Below are positions 36,331-47,310 of a stretch of DNA of 64,000 nucleotides, piece after piece. A model generated the notes under the pieces. The model saw nothing but the letters and a program-made list of their open reading frames with translations. It was not told the origin of the DNA and did not search any database. The stretch is from Leptodontidium sp. MPI-SDFR-AT-0119. Its lineage: Eukaryota > Ascomycota > Leotiomycetes > Helotiales > Leptodontidiaceae. Position 1 is the stretch's first letter; every line of letters starts with the position of its first letter. The translations under genes and the position numbers were made by a program. Location of the stretch: contig JAHLEZ010000004.1 of the NCBI GenBank assembly GCA_020726505.1, positions 1,178,001-1,242,000 of the forward strand, in the 5' to 3' direction.

Positions 36331-36885
36331 TGAAAAATTGGGTGTAGGAAGGGAGGCGATTTGAAGTGGAGGAATTACGTTTATTCGATGAGTGACTTTG
36401 CATGGCTATGGTGTTTGGGTTACGTCGTTGTCTACCTTATGGGACTATGTGCTATGTTATTTATGAGCTCTATTTATGTACCTTGATGGAGGGAAAAGCG
36501 CGGTATAGTAATTGGACGATGGAAACGTAGATACCGCTTTTGATTTCCCGGACTTGCTCCAGAACATAGATACTGTTCGAGATATATGGTTCAGGAATGC
36601 TCACCTCGTCTTGGTCACAATATGTTGTGTGATCTAAAGATACGGACCAGAAGCGTATCGAAAGAACTACCTGCGTGTCACCTGTTGGTGCTTCCAGTAT
36701 TGTGCTTATGATAAACGTTTTCATTGAGAGGCATATTGGTATCTAATCTACTGAGTAGAGAGCTGAACTGAAGACAGCTAGAAGAAATCTTCAAAGCTCA
36801 ATCCATAACGCTGACTGCGCCGACAAATATCTAACCTCAATGCTTTTAAGAGCCCACCATAAGACCCATTCCCGTCAAGATGCCT
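36331..36885. other. convergent spacer
   Basis: Tail-to-tail region between the Cys-rich surface protein and the tRNA ligase gene. Nothing recognised beyond 3' UTR-like AT-rich sequence. Confidence 0.5.
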
Positions 36886-39432
36886 TTAACGTGAAAGAAC
36901 TCCCTTAACGACACCGTCGACAACATATCGACCACCAATGACAACCTCGCCAATACCTGAATCATCACCACTGCCAACTTCGATCCATCGCTTCAAGAGG
37001 TCGTTACTCTCCTTTGGCTTGACTTCCTCTCCTCGAGTACCGACTGTAACATGTGCGACTTGGTTGGTACACTCCCAACCCTCGTCGACTAGTCTAGCGA
37101 CGATAGCCATGATGCGGTTATCCCACACGATCTAAGAGCCATATTAGTAAAAGAGTCACTGATAGATATCACAAACTTCATACCTTCTCCAATAAAATCT
37201 TGCAGTCACCTAGCTTGGCATTCGGGTTCCAGGGATCTCCATCAGCAGCATGAAGATCACTGTATTTTTGCCAAAGCTCGGGGTAGGCCTTTGAAGTTGC
37301 ACGATGGATCAGGGTGACGTGGAATTCGTTCTGGATACGGCGGGTTTGCTGAAGCTGTCTGAAGAATCGACCCTTGTTTGAGGAGACTGAGCTGAAGGCG
37401 GTTTCGAGAACATCAAGGATTTGTGATTTAGGGAGGTTAACAGAGACGTATTCCAGGGGCTTTTGCTTCTTGGCGATCGGCGCTTGCTCTCTCTGTAGTT
37501 TTGTTAGCATGATTTAAAAAGGCTTCATGAGTGAAGATAACTTACACCCTGGCCCTTCTGGTTCTTCTGGTCCCTGTTCTTGTTGTTGTTGTCCTTAGGT
37601 CCACGCTCACCAATAGTATGTCTGATCTCAGGTCTGTATTCACTGAGTGCGACCTTGATGGCCTCGTCAAGATCGTCGCTCGAAGGCATGTCGGTGATGA
37701 GCTTTGGGAAAAAGTTGTGGAGTTGACCGACGACAGTTTCCAAGTTCTCGCGAGAGTCCAAAGTGGGGTCGAGCTCAATAACAGCGTCGAATCCGTCGTC
37801 TGGTCTGTTCTCGGTGTTGAGTGCCTCGAAGCGGTGGATGAATCCTTCCATGATTCCAACGACCTTGTTCGAGTCCGTGGCTGCCTGAATAGTCTGATGA
37901 TTGTCACCGCGGGCAAGAACTCTGTCCTGGGTGACCTTTCTAATCTTGGCAAGAGAATCTGGAGAATGAGAGAAATTGAGTGCGACTAAGCGAACGTGAG
38001 GATGAGTTCGGTGGACATCTCCAATGATCTGCTCGCGCTCATGTTTCTGCGCATTGTTCCGATCAGCAAATACGACTGGAATATCATCCAATTGAGTCAA
38101 AACCTCCTTGGTGAAGCGAGGTGGTCGACCCTTGCCACTGATGTTGTCGTTCTGTACATGGCCCCAGTTGAAAAGATGTGTGAGCGCAACAGCGAGTGTT
38201 GTCTTTCCGCAGCCGAGAGTAGCAATGGGTACCAGAATGACATTCTTGGAAACATCTTCTGGGGCACCTCCAAGTGCAGCATATTCGGACCGAATGATAT
38301 CAGAGCCCTTCAAATTCTTCTCCTTCAAGAAATCGTCACGCAGCTTGATGATACCGTGATTTTGTCCGTATGCCTTGCCCAACATAGGGTTCTCAGCAAG
38401 CTTCTTCCGAGCAAAGAGGAGGTACTCCTCAGTGATCTTGGTATGCTTCTTGTATCGAGGTGTCTTTCCAGTGATGATGGCCTTGGTACACTCACGCCAT
38501 TGTCGATACATCAAATAAGGCTCCTCGAACTTGTATTTGAAGAACCAATCCGAGAAGTGATTTGCAGAATCCTGGCGAGCCTTGCATCTGATGACGAACC
38601 CTTCGATATCTCGCCCATTATAGTGACCGGTCTCGGCAACCTCATCCAGGAAAGTCTTGGTTGCATCGATGTCCTCGTAAACTAGAAAGTCGGTCTTTCT
38701 GAAACCCCACTGCTCAGCAAAAGCCTGAACTTGAGCACCTGAGTAAGTCATGAACTCCGGAAGGTTGATGTTGATACCATGAAGATACAGTCCAGCGTTT
38801 TCTCGGTCGTAAGCAAGGATATGCTCTTCGAACTCGTCATCGCACAACTCGAACACAGCAGTAGCATTCCTATTCCGCAGTTCCTTCGCAAGATCCTGTC
38901 GAGTCTTGCCAACAGAGGCGAGATGCTTGTCGACCCACTTCTCTCCTGCCACGGCATGGCTGAGTTCCTCATTTCTAGGACCAGTCGAGTGCTTGCTGCA
39001 AACCAATAAGGAGCCATCATGGAGTCCGCTGATGAAGATAATGCAACCGTTCTCCTTGAGACTCAACTCATAAGAACCCTTGGTGGCCTGCTTGATGGTA
39101 CGCCATTCGGTAGCATGAACTTCACCAGTGTTGAAGAACTTGTCGTAGCCTCTGATAGAGATCTCGGCTTGACCCTTTGCATTTTTGCCAGTGAAGAGTC
39201 CTCGGGCGTAGGTAGGTAGATCTGGACGCTTGTAGTCCCAATCCTGGAAGCGCCACGAGTGGACAACAAGGTGTTCTGGTGAATTGGAGACGTTAAAGCC
39301 TGTTCTCTTGCAGCTGAAGCCCTTCTTGGCCGAGTTGGGGTTCTTTTTGAGGCCTGCCTCGAGATTCCTAATCAAGGTCTGAACTTCCTCCACGTCTTGT
39401 GGCTGGTACGGGACGTTGCCAAGGTCTGCCAT
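36886..39432 (-). CDS. TRL1: fungal tRNA ligase (ligase-kinase-CPDase)
   Basis: Joins tRNA halves after intron excision and, in fungi, HAC1-type mRNA exons in the unfolded-protein response. Exons 39432-37546, 37492-37184 and 37131-36886 give 813 aa; introns are 53 and 52 nt, both phase 0. The adenylyltransferase domain has the nucleotidyl lysine in LKENGCIIF (about K126). The polynucleotide kinase P-loop is TLGCGKTT (about 406-413). The C-terminal cyclic phosphodiesterase has the two HxT motifs, FHVTLIH (about 687) and AHVTVGT (about 759). All three activities therefore appear intact. I start at MADLGNVPYQPQD; an in-frame ATG 60 codons upstream adds a basic Ser/Leu-rich stretch (see findings). 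Length is usual for the family. Confidence 0.95.
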
Positions 39433-40134
39433 GATTGCAGAGTGTCTGTGAGGTGTGAAATGAGAAAGCTTGCTTAATGTGATGTATTGGAAGGCGATAG
39501 AAGGTCGTCTGTGTCTGGAGGTAAAAGAAAGTGAACAAACAGATCGAGTGAGAGGCAAGATGATGACTTTCTGCGAGGTGGAGAGTTGAAGGCTTCGCTT
39601 TAATAGCGGCATTAAACAAGGAGCGTGGCAGCCTCCTTTGTACTAGGCTTCCCTTTCCTTCCCGTTCTTTAGGTGAATAAATGCAATTTCAGCCTGAAAA
39701 TGACGGTTCGAAAAGAAATGTTAGTCACGCCGTTGTTGGGGGGGGGGCCTCTTTCAGACAGAACAGAACCGCACGGGCTGAAGAGAGGTGACGAGCTGCT
39801 GTTGATAAAGCTAAACAAAGCCTGTCCTGTGGTGTGGCTGGTCTCGTCTACGCGAATTAATGGGATGGATGACTGTTCGGTAAGGGGGAGCTAGTGATTG
39901 GCCGCCCGGCCCCTGTCTTCTTCCTCAAATATTCTCATCTCAGCCTTGTGGCGCGGGGCAAGGCACTGCACGGCAAGGCAGGGAAGGCTTTGAATCATCT
40001 TCAATGTCTTGAATATCAGCTACAACAACCTTTGCTCTATTGTACTGCATCGCACTGCAGGAAAGAGAGACTCGAAACTTGAATATAACCTTCTTCTACC
40101 GTCCCAAATACTCAACACAAGTACGGGTCACAAA
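39433..40134. promoter_or_regulatory. divergent promoter tRNA ligase / ankyrin gene
   Basis: About 700 bp between two divergent start codons, with a G9-10 run near 39739. No specific regulatory motif identified. Confidence 0.5.
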
Positions 40135-40815
40135 ATGAGCGTCAACCTCCTCCTTCTCGCCGCAGACAACCCCGCCAAAGTCCTCCAACATCTGCAAGAG
40201 GACCCTTCGAATGCATCTACCCAGGACGAGCATGGCTACTCACTCGTTCATGCAGCTGCATCTTACAGCCACCTCGAGCTTTTGAGAGCAGTAGTCAACG
40301 CCTACCATGTCGACGTTAATATCAAGGACGAAGATGGGGAGACTGCTCTATTCGGAATAGAGACCGTGGAAGTTGCAAAGATACTGGTGGAAGAGCTACA
40401 CGCGGATATCACGGTTAGAGGCGAATCGGGACAGTCTGCGAGAGAACGGATTGCAGAAGACGGTGATTTCCCCGAAGTGGCTGTATATCTTCGGATGAGG
40501 GAGCTTCAGGATCAAGTCAACAGCACGAGTGAAGTTGGAACGGGCACCACCAGTCAGATCTCACCAGCTCAAACGGATAACAGAATTCATCCACCTGCAC
40601 CTCTGCCAGAAGGGATGTCTGTAGACTTCGGAACAATGGCACCTGAGGATGCAGGCGAATTGCTGGACCCTGAATTCAAACGCAGAATCGACGAACTGGC
40701 TGCCCGAGACGATTTCAACGAAGAAGAAGGACAGGAGGCTTTAAGAAAATTGGTCAAGGAAGCCCTAGGAGGTAAAGTAGGAGAAGAGAGAAATAGTCGC
40801 CCACGAACGAGTTGA
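40135..40815 (+). CDS. small ankyrin-repeat protein
   Basis: Single-exon protein of 226 aa. Ankyrin repeats occupy residues 1-130: STQDEHGYSLVHAAASYSHL, VNIKDEDGETALFGIETVEV and ITVRGESGQSARERIAEDG. A Pro-rich linker and an acidic/basic C-terminal region (LDPEFKRRIDELAARDDF) follow. It resembles the short ankyrin proteins of the Yar1 type that chaperone ribosomal protein Rps3, but I cannot separate that from other small ankyrin adaptors. I prefer the ATG at 40135 (MSVNLLLLAADN) to an in-frame ATG at 40009, because the extra residues are not ankyrin-like. Confidence 0.85.
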   Translation: MSVNLLLLAADNPAKVLQHLQEDPSNASTQDEHGYSLVHAAASYSHLELLRAVVNAYHVDVNIKDEDGETALFGIETVEVAKILVEELHADITVRGESGQSARERIAEDGDFPEVAVYLRMRELQDQVNSTSEVGTGTTSQISPAQTDNRIHPPAPLPEGMSVDFGTMAPEDAGELLDPEFKRRIDELAARDDFNEEEGQEALRKLVKEALGGKVGEERNSRPRTS

Positions 40816-40837
40816 TTTGGTCCTCTCTATATCCTCT

Positions 40838-42154
40838 CTATGCTATCTCCCATGAGACATACTCGTTCGGAGCATCTGGAACCTTTAGTACTGTACAATG
40901 CTTGCTATATCCTGGAGAGCCCTCGCCGAATCCATCCACACAGTATGCGAACCATCCATTTCGAGTTGTGGCTAGCAACATCTGAACGAACATCTTGTGT
41001 GCCCATGTCGGAGACAGGAGACCTCGCCATGTGATCTTGACGAGCTTGCATGATGTATGAGTATCTCCTGGGGGAACGTAGCGAGAAAGATATGGGTCTA
41101 TCTTGTCATCGGGATTTATTCTCTGACTGTTGAGGGAAATAAGGGAGATCCACTCTTGAGTTTCGACTGCGTAATCCTCGAAGTCGTCACCGTACGAGTT
41201 GTCTACCTCTGTGGGTGGATTGAGTGAAGGTTTCTTGACTTGCAGTTCTTGAATCTCAGGAGACACTGTCTTTGTGATCGGGAAATGTGCTTCCATAGGG
41301 CTGGGTGTTGGGGCTAGACCTTTTGTCAGTTACATAATGAGAACCGAAGACAGAGTTGCATACTATTCGCTCCCAAGTCCACGAAGAGCCATGTGGCCGG
41401 CGTGTTGAGAACATTCTTAAAGGCATAGACAATTCGGTCAAAGCCTTTCTTGCCATGAAGCATTGAGGGGAGACGAAGCTCTATCTCTACAACTATGGTG
41501 TTGTCAGCGAGATCCCTTGTAAAGCAGTGCCATAGACTTACCCCAACGAGGCTTCGTTCCGCGTTTGCCCTTGACACCATCTGGCTTTCCCACTAGACCT
41601 GATCGTTCGTAACTCTCCTTATCCAAGTGCAACGTCAAGATTCCTGAACAGATTGAGCAAATTGACCATTTGACATTGAGAGCCAGGAAATACCTTCTCG
41701 CAGGGAGTAGACATTGTCGACATCTGACTTCCCTTCTGAAAGCATCAAGACATGGCCTAAGGAAGCATTAAAACCCTGATGGTCAACCACCAAAATCGAC
41801 CACGAGTCTGTCACTGACCTCTCTTGATATACTCATTGAAGAACTCTCCTTCCAGAAGCGCTCCGAGAGGAAGGATGACACGGCTATAAACCGGCTTCGA
41901 AAGATCCGTCAAAACATCTTTCTTAATAATCTCATACAATTCTTCTGGTAGTATAAGCTCAGTCTATATCACTACATTAGTCCAACCATCAAAGTAACCT
42001 GAACAAAGCTTGCCTTCTGGATGAAGCTCTGACTCAAAATCGCCGCGAAAGGTTTTCTCTTGACAGGCGGCTGTTTGGGGTCCAGATGGCCCATGACACC
42101 ATGCGTAACATTGCATCTCTGCTCATTCTTTGTTCCCGAGGGGAAGTCCAACAT
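40838..42154 (-). CDS. RPP40: Rpp40, RNase P 40-kDa subunit
   Basis: Protein subunit of nuclear RNase P/MRP, which removes tRNA 5' leaders. Six exons: 42154-42014, 41963-41819, 41756-41694, 41643-41542, 41492-41364 and 41319-40838, all in consistent phase, giving 353 aa from MLDFPSGTKNEQ. An in-frame ATG 72 nt upstream (42226) would add 24 residues. Family blocks are VMGHLDPKQPPVKRKPF, LPLGALLEGEFFNEYIKRGH, ERSGLVGKPDGVKGKRGTKP, LPSMLHGKKGFDRIVYAFKN, QEWISLISLNSQRI and ISLxxxRVPPGDT-like YVPPGDTHTSCKL. Intron 1 has a GC-AG boundary (AAG/GCAAGC). Introns are 44-62 nt. The 3' end is convergent with the ankyrin gene, only about 20 bp from its stop codon. Confidence 0.92.
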
Positions 42155-42439
42155 CTTGACTTGTTCAAAAGCTAGCTTCTCGTTGTTGTGTTGATAGATG
42201 TTGTGTCCAAGCCGCAAGAGCCCCAAAGAAGCCTAGCCTGTCTTTTTTCAAGGTCCATTCCATGAGGCGGCGCTAGCGAAGCGGCACCCAAAATATTTCC
42301 AGAAGTAGAATCGATTTGACGATAAAGTCATGACTCAAGCGCCCAAAAAACAAACACAGAGCAAATTTCGAGAGCGGGCTGGGATTTATCTCATGGATAT
42401 TTGCAACGGGCTGGGGCTAGTTCATCATCAAACTTGACG
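42155..42439. promoter_or_regulatory. shared divergent promoter RPP40 / TRM11
   Basis: Only 285 bp (213 bp if RPP40 starts at its upstream ATG) lie between two divergent tRNA-processing genes, so the promoters must overlap. Confidence 0.6.
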
Positions 42440-43912
42440 ATGGAGTATATGATTAGATTCACGCAAACTCATGAGACTTTCCGTCTTGCGGAAATCAAAG
42501 CCCTGGCTGTGTACGAGGGTCTTGAGTTAGAAATCCTATCTTACAGTCCGAGTGTGAGCCTCTCATAGCCATCTCCATTCATACACTGACGATCGTTCAA
42601 GTCACCTTACTGCTTCATTAAACTTGCATCGGAAGATGAGGCCATCAGACTGGTCCGACGAAGCATCCTCGCCAAATCGATCTATGAAGTCTGGGGCAAT
42701 GGATCGACCTACGAAGATCTCCACGACAATGTCAGAGGCGTCTCACAGCACTTGTGGCATCTGTACAAGAAATGCACTTTCAAATTCACTATTGACTCGT
42801 TTCAAGGATCCAGATCTATTACCGAGCAGAGGAAGCTGATCGAGGGCTTCAAGTTCCTTGGTTTGGAAGGTCCAATCAGGATGAAAGACGCTGAGCAGGA
42901 GTTCTGCCTGTCAGAGGAGTGGCAGTACGATGCTTCTGCTCTCGGTGTGCATCAACCGCAGTCCGTACATCTAGGTCGTTTCCTAGGTGGAAGTGACAGA
43001 GACGTTATACAGAAATATGATCTCAAGAAGCGGAAATACATATGCACCACCTCCATGGATGCGGAGCTCGCTCTCATCACGGCCAACATGACCCTAGCCG
43101 GCCCTGGGAAACTCTTCTACGATCCGTTCGTCGGATCGGGTAGTTTCCCTGTTGCATGTGCCCATTTCGGCGCCCTTGCTTTCGGTAGCGATATCGATGG
43201 GCGGAGTATCCGAGGCAAAGGCAAGACGAGTTTACATGCGAATTTTGTGCAGTATGGTATTACGGATCAGTTTGGAGATAGTTTTGTCGCGGATCTAACG
43301 AATACGCCGTTGAGGGTTGCAAGGATCTTTGATGGCATTGTTTGTGATCCCCCGTACGGCGTACGGGAGGGTTTGAAGGTGCTTGGGAGCAGAGATCCGA
43401 CGAAGGGGAAGGAGATTGTTTATAGGGATGGGAAGGCTCACCATCTGTAAGACTCTCATCTCCGGTGGAGTTTGTGCTGGACTGACTTGGCACAGAGAGG
43501 AGAAATATGTCCCACCGAAGAGACCGTACAGTTTCCTGGCTATGTTGGACGACATCCTCGAATTCGCAGCGCAGACACTGGTTGACAATGGCCGGCTGTC
43601 TTTCTGGATGCCAACAGCGAATGACCAAGACCAAGAGATCAAGACACCGGAACATCCATGCCTTGAAATCACCAGTGTTTGCACACAAGCTTTCAATAGA
43701 TGCAAGAATTCTAACTCCCATGATTTAACCGCAGACCAAGCTAATTTTCTGTAGGGTCAAGAAGACTCATCACATATCGCAGGCTTCCAGATTCAGAAGT
43801 CAAGGAAGGTCCTGCTCGTGAAGAGAGGGCCAAGGAGAACGGTGTGAATGCCGATGATCTGAATCCATTCAGGAAAAGCTACTTCACAGGATTCAAGGCA
43901 GCTTTCAGGTGA
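42440..43912 (+). CDS. TRM11: Trm11 tRNA guanine-N2 methyltransferase catalytic subunit
   Basis: With Trm112 makes m2G10 in tRNA. Four exons: 42440-42553, 42602-43446, 43496-43701 and 43755-43912, giving 440 aa. The N-terminus MEYMIRFTQTHETFRLAEI starts the THUMP-containing part. The Rossmann methyltransferase shows TTSMDAELALITANM, the SAM-binding KLFYDPFVGSGSFPVACAHF, GSDIDGRSIRG, and the catalytic DPPYGVREG (about D287). Exon 3 has LDDILEFAAQTLVDNGRLSF and exon 4 the SRRLITYRRLP block. Intron 3 has a GC-AG boundary (AGAT/GCAAGA to TGTAG), required to restore NRWSRRLI. Other introns are 48 and 49 nt. Confidence 0.94.
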
Positions 43913-45004
43913 AGGCTTCATACCGACGACAACCGCGATTGCACCGGGTCGAGGGGTTCTACAGCGCTTATGGAGGTATTGAAGGATGAGCGGAACCACA
44001 GAGAATGGGTTGTATCTTCCCACTCGACCATCTCGATAAGCTCTCAGAGGCATCCTCGGATTTTTGCTCTTTAGATGGGCTCGATTGAGTGCAGAGCCGA
44101 AGGGAGCATAGATGCCCAGGCCGAGAACTGAAGGATATCATTGACAATCCCTCAGCTGTCAAACATCAAACAGAAAATGACGACATGTAATCCTCATTTA
44201 CATAGTCAAGCATATGATGGTTGAGAGTCAAGTGCATAGCCGCAAGCATCGTGCCAGATGGTGCGTTGGTCTGAATCTCGCAAATAATGTGACTGCTAGG
44301 AAGACGGTTGATGATTGTGCGGATTGCTGCTGTTTGGTAACTCGAGAAAAAGGAAACATCCATGGACCATGGCCACGTATTGATCGTGATGTGAGTGATG
44401 TCCGGTGATGCCGTTTGTGCGGTTTGATAGTGGTAAAGAGAGGCAAGGTAAATCAAAGCAAACAGACCAAGAGTCCGATGTTCCTGCATCGTTTGTGCTT
44501 GAACTTGATCTTGACTTGCTCACGGTTGACCGGGACACTCCCATTCGTTCGTTCACTTCCTTACTTTCTCCCTTCAACCCTTCAACCCTTCCCTTCGCTC
44601 GCTTCACTCCTTCGGATCCATTCCCGCATTCAGGATTCGCGCACGGCCCGGCCATGCCATTCACGGCCAAGAGTTTTAAAGTCCTCGTCCCTGCACATAT
44701 CCACTCCCAACCCACATGTGCCCTGAGGGAGTTCTGGACTTCGAACTTGGACTTCCTGGTCCCCATCTCTATCGTCTACTGTATTCTGCTTGTAAAGCAA
44801 AGATGGCCTCGCCATAGCTGAAATTCGGTTTCTACATCCATCGCAGTATCAATTCTCTCCATTACGAATTAAAGACAATTCACTCGTTCTCATATCGCCA
44901 CTGCGACTATTCCATTCTTACCTTACAATTTTGGCGGCTGGCAGTGCAGCTCCATCTCCAAATCGTGCGCGCACGACATTCTGCCCTGCGGCGAATGCTA
45001 AGCC
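43913..45004. other. spacer TRM11 / UBTD gene
   Basis: About 1.1 kb, downstream of TRM11 and upstream of the co-oriented UBTD gene. No convincing coding or RNA gene. Confidence 0.5.
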
Positions 45005-46036
45005 ATGGTACAGCTCTTCCCAATGCATATCAGAATGGTAGATGTCTAATCTTTACATCTCCAGGGCTGCTGTGCCTCCACCGTCTCTGCCTCTCCATAC
45101 CCCGCCCAGAACCCCAATAATGGCAATTCCGCCTCGCCCATAAACTCATCGCAGCCAGCCTCGCAGGCTATGATACCCAGGCCATCAACAAATGCCTCGA
45201 ATCGCAGTGGTCCACAGCCGCCATCACAGCAACACCAGAGCCAGAGACACCATCGAGATCTCACCAAGCACCCAACCAAGGACCTCAAACCGCATGTGTG
45301 GAAGAGCCAGACACGGACGTGGACTCGTGCTCAGATAGACGAAGAGCGTATTGCTTTCTTCGATACAAGGACGAGTGGGAGACAGGAAATATGGCAAGCT
45401 ATCAGGACGGCGCTGGAAATTATGTGGGCTGGGGGAGATCCAGAGGAGAATGATGGAGGGTTAGCTACGGCGCAGGTCATCCTGAAAGCGGCTGGTGTGA
45501 CGATACCTAATGGTGACATGACTGCTGCTGTGTATGATGGTTTCGGGGCCCGATACGAGTTACCTGAGCATATCGTTTCCGATCCTACGAATCTCGTCGA
45601 GTTGCCTACCAGATCAGAGGAGGAAGAAGAGGGAGACAAGAGTGAAGATGGCGGCGAGACAGCTGATGAGGATGAGCTTCTGAGGAGGAGGAGGGAGGAT
45701 ATCCGTAGAGGCAAAGCGGTGGCCAATCCTGACGACATGATCGACATCAGAGTCAAGCTTAGTGATCGGGACAATCGACCTCTCGTTATCTCAATCGACA
45801 AGAACGATCTGGTCAGGATAGTGACCAAGAAGATCTACGAGGAGTCAGGAGTAAGCCATTCTCTAATATCTCTCTATCATGATCCTTTTCGATGGAACCC
45901 AACTAATAACCAATAGCTCGAACCACCAAAACACATCCGCATAGCCTACCTAGGCAAGATCCTCAAAGACAACAAAACACTGAAAGAGCAAAACTTTGAC
46001 GAAGAACATGTCCTGAACGGATTAGTCCTGGGATGA
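45005..46036 (+). CDS. UBTD (DC-UbP) family ubiquitin-domain protein
   Basis: Ubiquitin-domain-containing protein of the UBTD1/UBTD2 type, thought to link ubiquitin E2 enzymes and regulators. Exons are 45005-45007 (only the ATG), 45065-45850 and 45917-46036, giving 302 aa. Splicing the first intron (GTACAG, CTAAT branch, CTCCAG) yields MGCCASTVSASPYPAQ, a myristoylation glycine followed by two cysteines for palmitoylation, as in the family. The UBTD domain lies at about residues 80-165 (RAQIDEERIAFFDTRTSGRQ, ALEIMWAGGDPEENDGGLAT, YDGFGARYELPEHIV). The C-terminal ubiquitin-like fold runs from IDIRVKLSDRDNRPLV to LGKILKDNKTLKEQNF. The acidic linker near 175-200 is low complexity. Confidence 0.9.
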
Positions 46037-46700
46037 GCTGCTCTACCTTGCAATGCGGGCTGCTGTATATACATATGCGCACGGACACATACGATAAAGT
46101 AATTTGGGGAATGGCGCTGAGGCATGATGGAACTGACATCATCTTGTTCTGGGCATGCGGAGTGCGGAGCGAGGAGCGAGGAATTTGGGTAATACCCCCG
46201 GCGTTTTGACTCATTGATTGGTTCTTCGCGTGTGAAATGGGATGGATGGTTGGGCAAGGATACCACAAACACATTGCAGTTGATCGGACTAGGTTACGTC
46301 GAGCATTTTAGCGTGCTTTTCATACTTGCTTGCTGAAGGGAGGCGTACATACGTACTTAGTTTCCTTACTTCTTCAATGTTTAATACCGTTACAGTGTCG
46401 AGAGGCATTTCTCTCATTTCTGGTCTTAATGCTTAGATTGGTGTGATGATGTTGCTTGAGGTTCAAGCTGGTGCTGACTTGGATGGGAATTTGCGGCATA
46501 GTTGAGCTGGTATGTTTGGATGAATAGTTTCGGCCTCGCCAGGATCTTAAGATATGCTAAGGCAGAGAGGGGGAATAGGGAGACTTAAGATGACAGAACC
46601 ACAGAGGTAAAGAGTCACTGAAGCTAGGGAAATAGCACGACTAAGGGAATAGAGGTTTGTTCGAAAATCTTCATTGCATTCACATCTAAAGCTAACAAGT
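46037..46700. other. spacer UBTD gene / snoRNA host 3' end
   Basis: Contains the UBTD 3' UTR. The last exon and end of the minus-strand snoRNA host transcript probably extend into its right part. No protein-coding signal. Confidence 0.4.
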
Positions 46701-46742
46701 GTCATTCCTCCCCAAAGTTTGTTCTAAACCCGAAACTGAGAA

Positions 46743-46931
46743 CTGGAAAAAAAAGTTAGCAAAGTTCTGTCAGAGAATGCTGGAGTCAAGAACAGAAGAG
46801 TGAGTAGCTATCTCAGTTCTCCAAAGGTGAAATGTTGGTTCGTCAAGTTTTGATTCGGAAAGAACACAGCGAATATTTGGGTTCATCAGAGATATGGAAG
46901 GGTGTAGTTAACAAGATGGAAAAAGGCTTAC
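46743..46931 (-). other. snoRNA host intron 5
   Basis: Donor GTAAGC after ATG, branch TTGCTAAC followed by a T8 tract and CCAG. Contains the box C/D snoRNA at 46809-46894. Confidence 0.65.
46809..46894 (-). ncRNA. box C/D snoRNA candidate (host intron 5)
   Basis: On the minus strand a terminal stem TATCTC/GAGATA encloses box C (TGATGA, 46888-46883) and box D (CTGA, 46816-46813). Length is 86 nt. The 14 nt before box D (CACCTTTGGAGAA) has about 9 bp of complementarity, one G-U pair included, to a 25S rRNA segment I recall as TCTCCAAGGTGA; this target is weak. An internal TTGACGA could be box C'. Confidence 0.7.
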
Positions 46932-47113
46932 CATAGACGTGCCAGCAGATGTCGTGTGTTGTTGGCTGTACGTACCTAGGCGAAGCCAGTATGTTAGCAA
47001 CGTTTCGATATGGTATTTGATGCTTCATGTGTGATGTGCAAAGAACCAAAGCAAGTTTCAGGCTAGAATGTGTTAGCTGACGGCCCGAGAAACTTGGATG
47101 GAAGAACATACCT

Positions 47114-47196
47114 CATTAAATCAGAATTTTGTAAGTACGTTCATCTGCAAACAGAGTTTGCTCAAACAGTGTGAATAACAGTTTCATCATTTGATG
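47114..47196 (-). ncRNA. box C/D snoRNA candidate (host intron 4)
   Basis: Terminal pairing CATxAAA/TTTAATG encloses box C (ATGATGA, 47190-47184) and box D (CTGA, 47124-47121); 83 nt. An internal D'-like TTGA follows a guide whose + strand sense reads CAGTGTGAATA (47167-47177), matching a 25S rRNA segment I recall as TTTTCAGTGTGAATACAAACC. An internal C'-like AGATGAA is present. It lies in the intron 47063-47241, with the GCTAAC branch about 40 nt downstream. Confidence 0.72.
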
Positions 47197-47310
47197 CGAT
47201 TGGTCTGTGGAATGTAGAGGAAGAGACAAGTGGATAATTACCTAAATAGAAAGTTAGCAATGATGTTCGGGTTCAAGAGGACTCCAATGATCCCAGAATC
47301 ATCGTGCAGT

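Noticed and set aside
47112..47145. Possible 33-nt exon (TTTGCAG acceptor to GAG/GTATGT donor) within the snoRNA host
   Set aside because: It would destroy the box C/D snoRNA at 47114-47196, whose boxes, stem and rRNA match are better supported.
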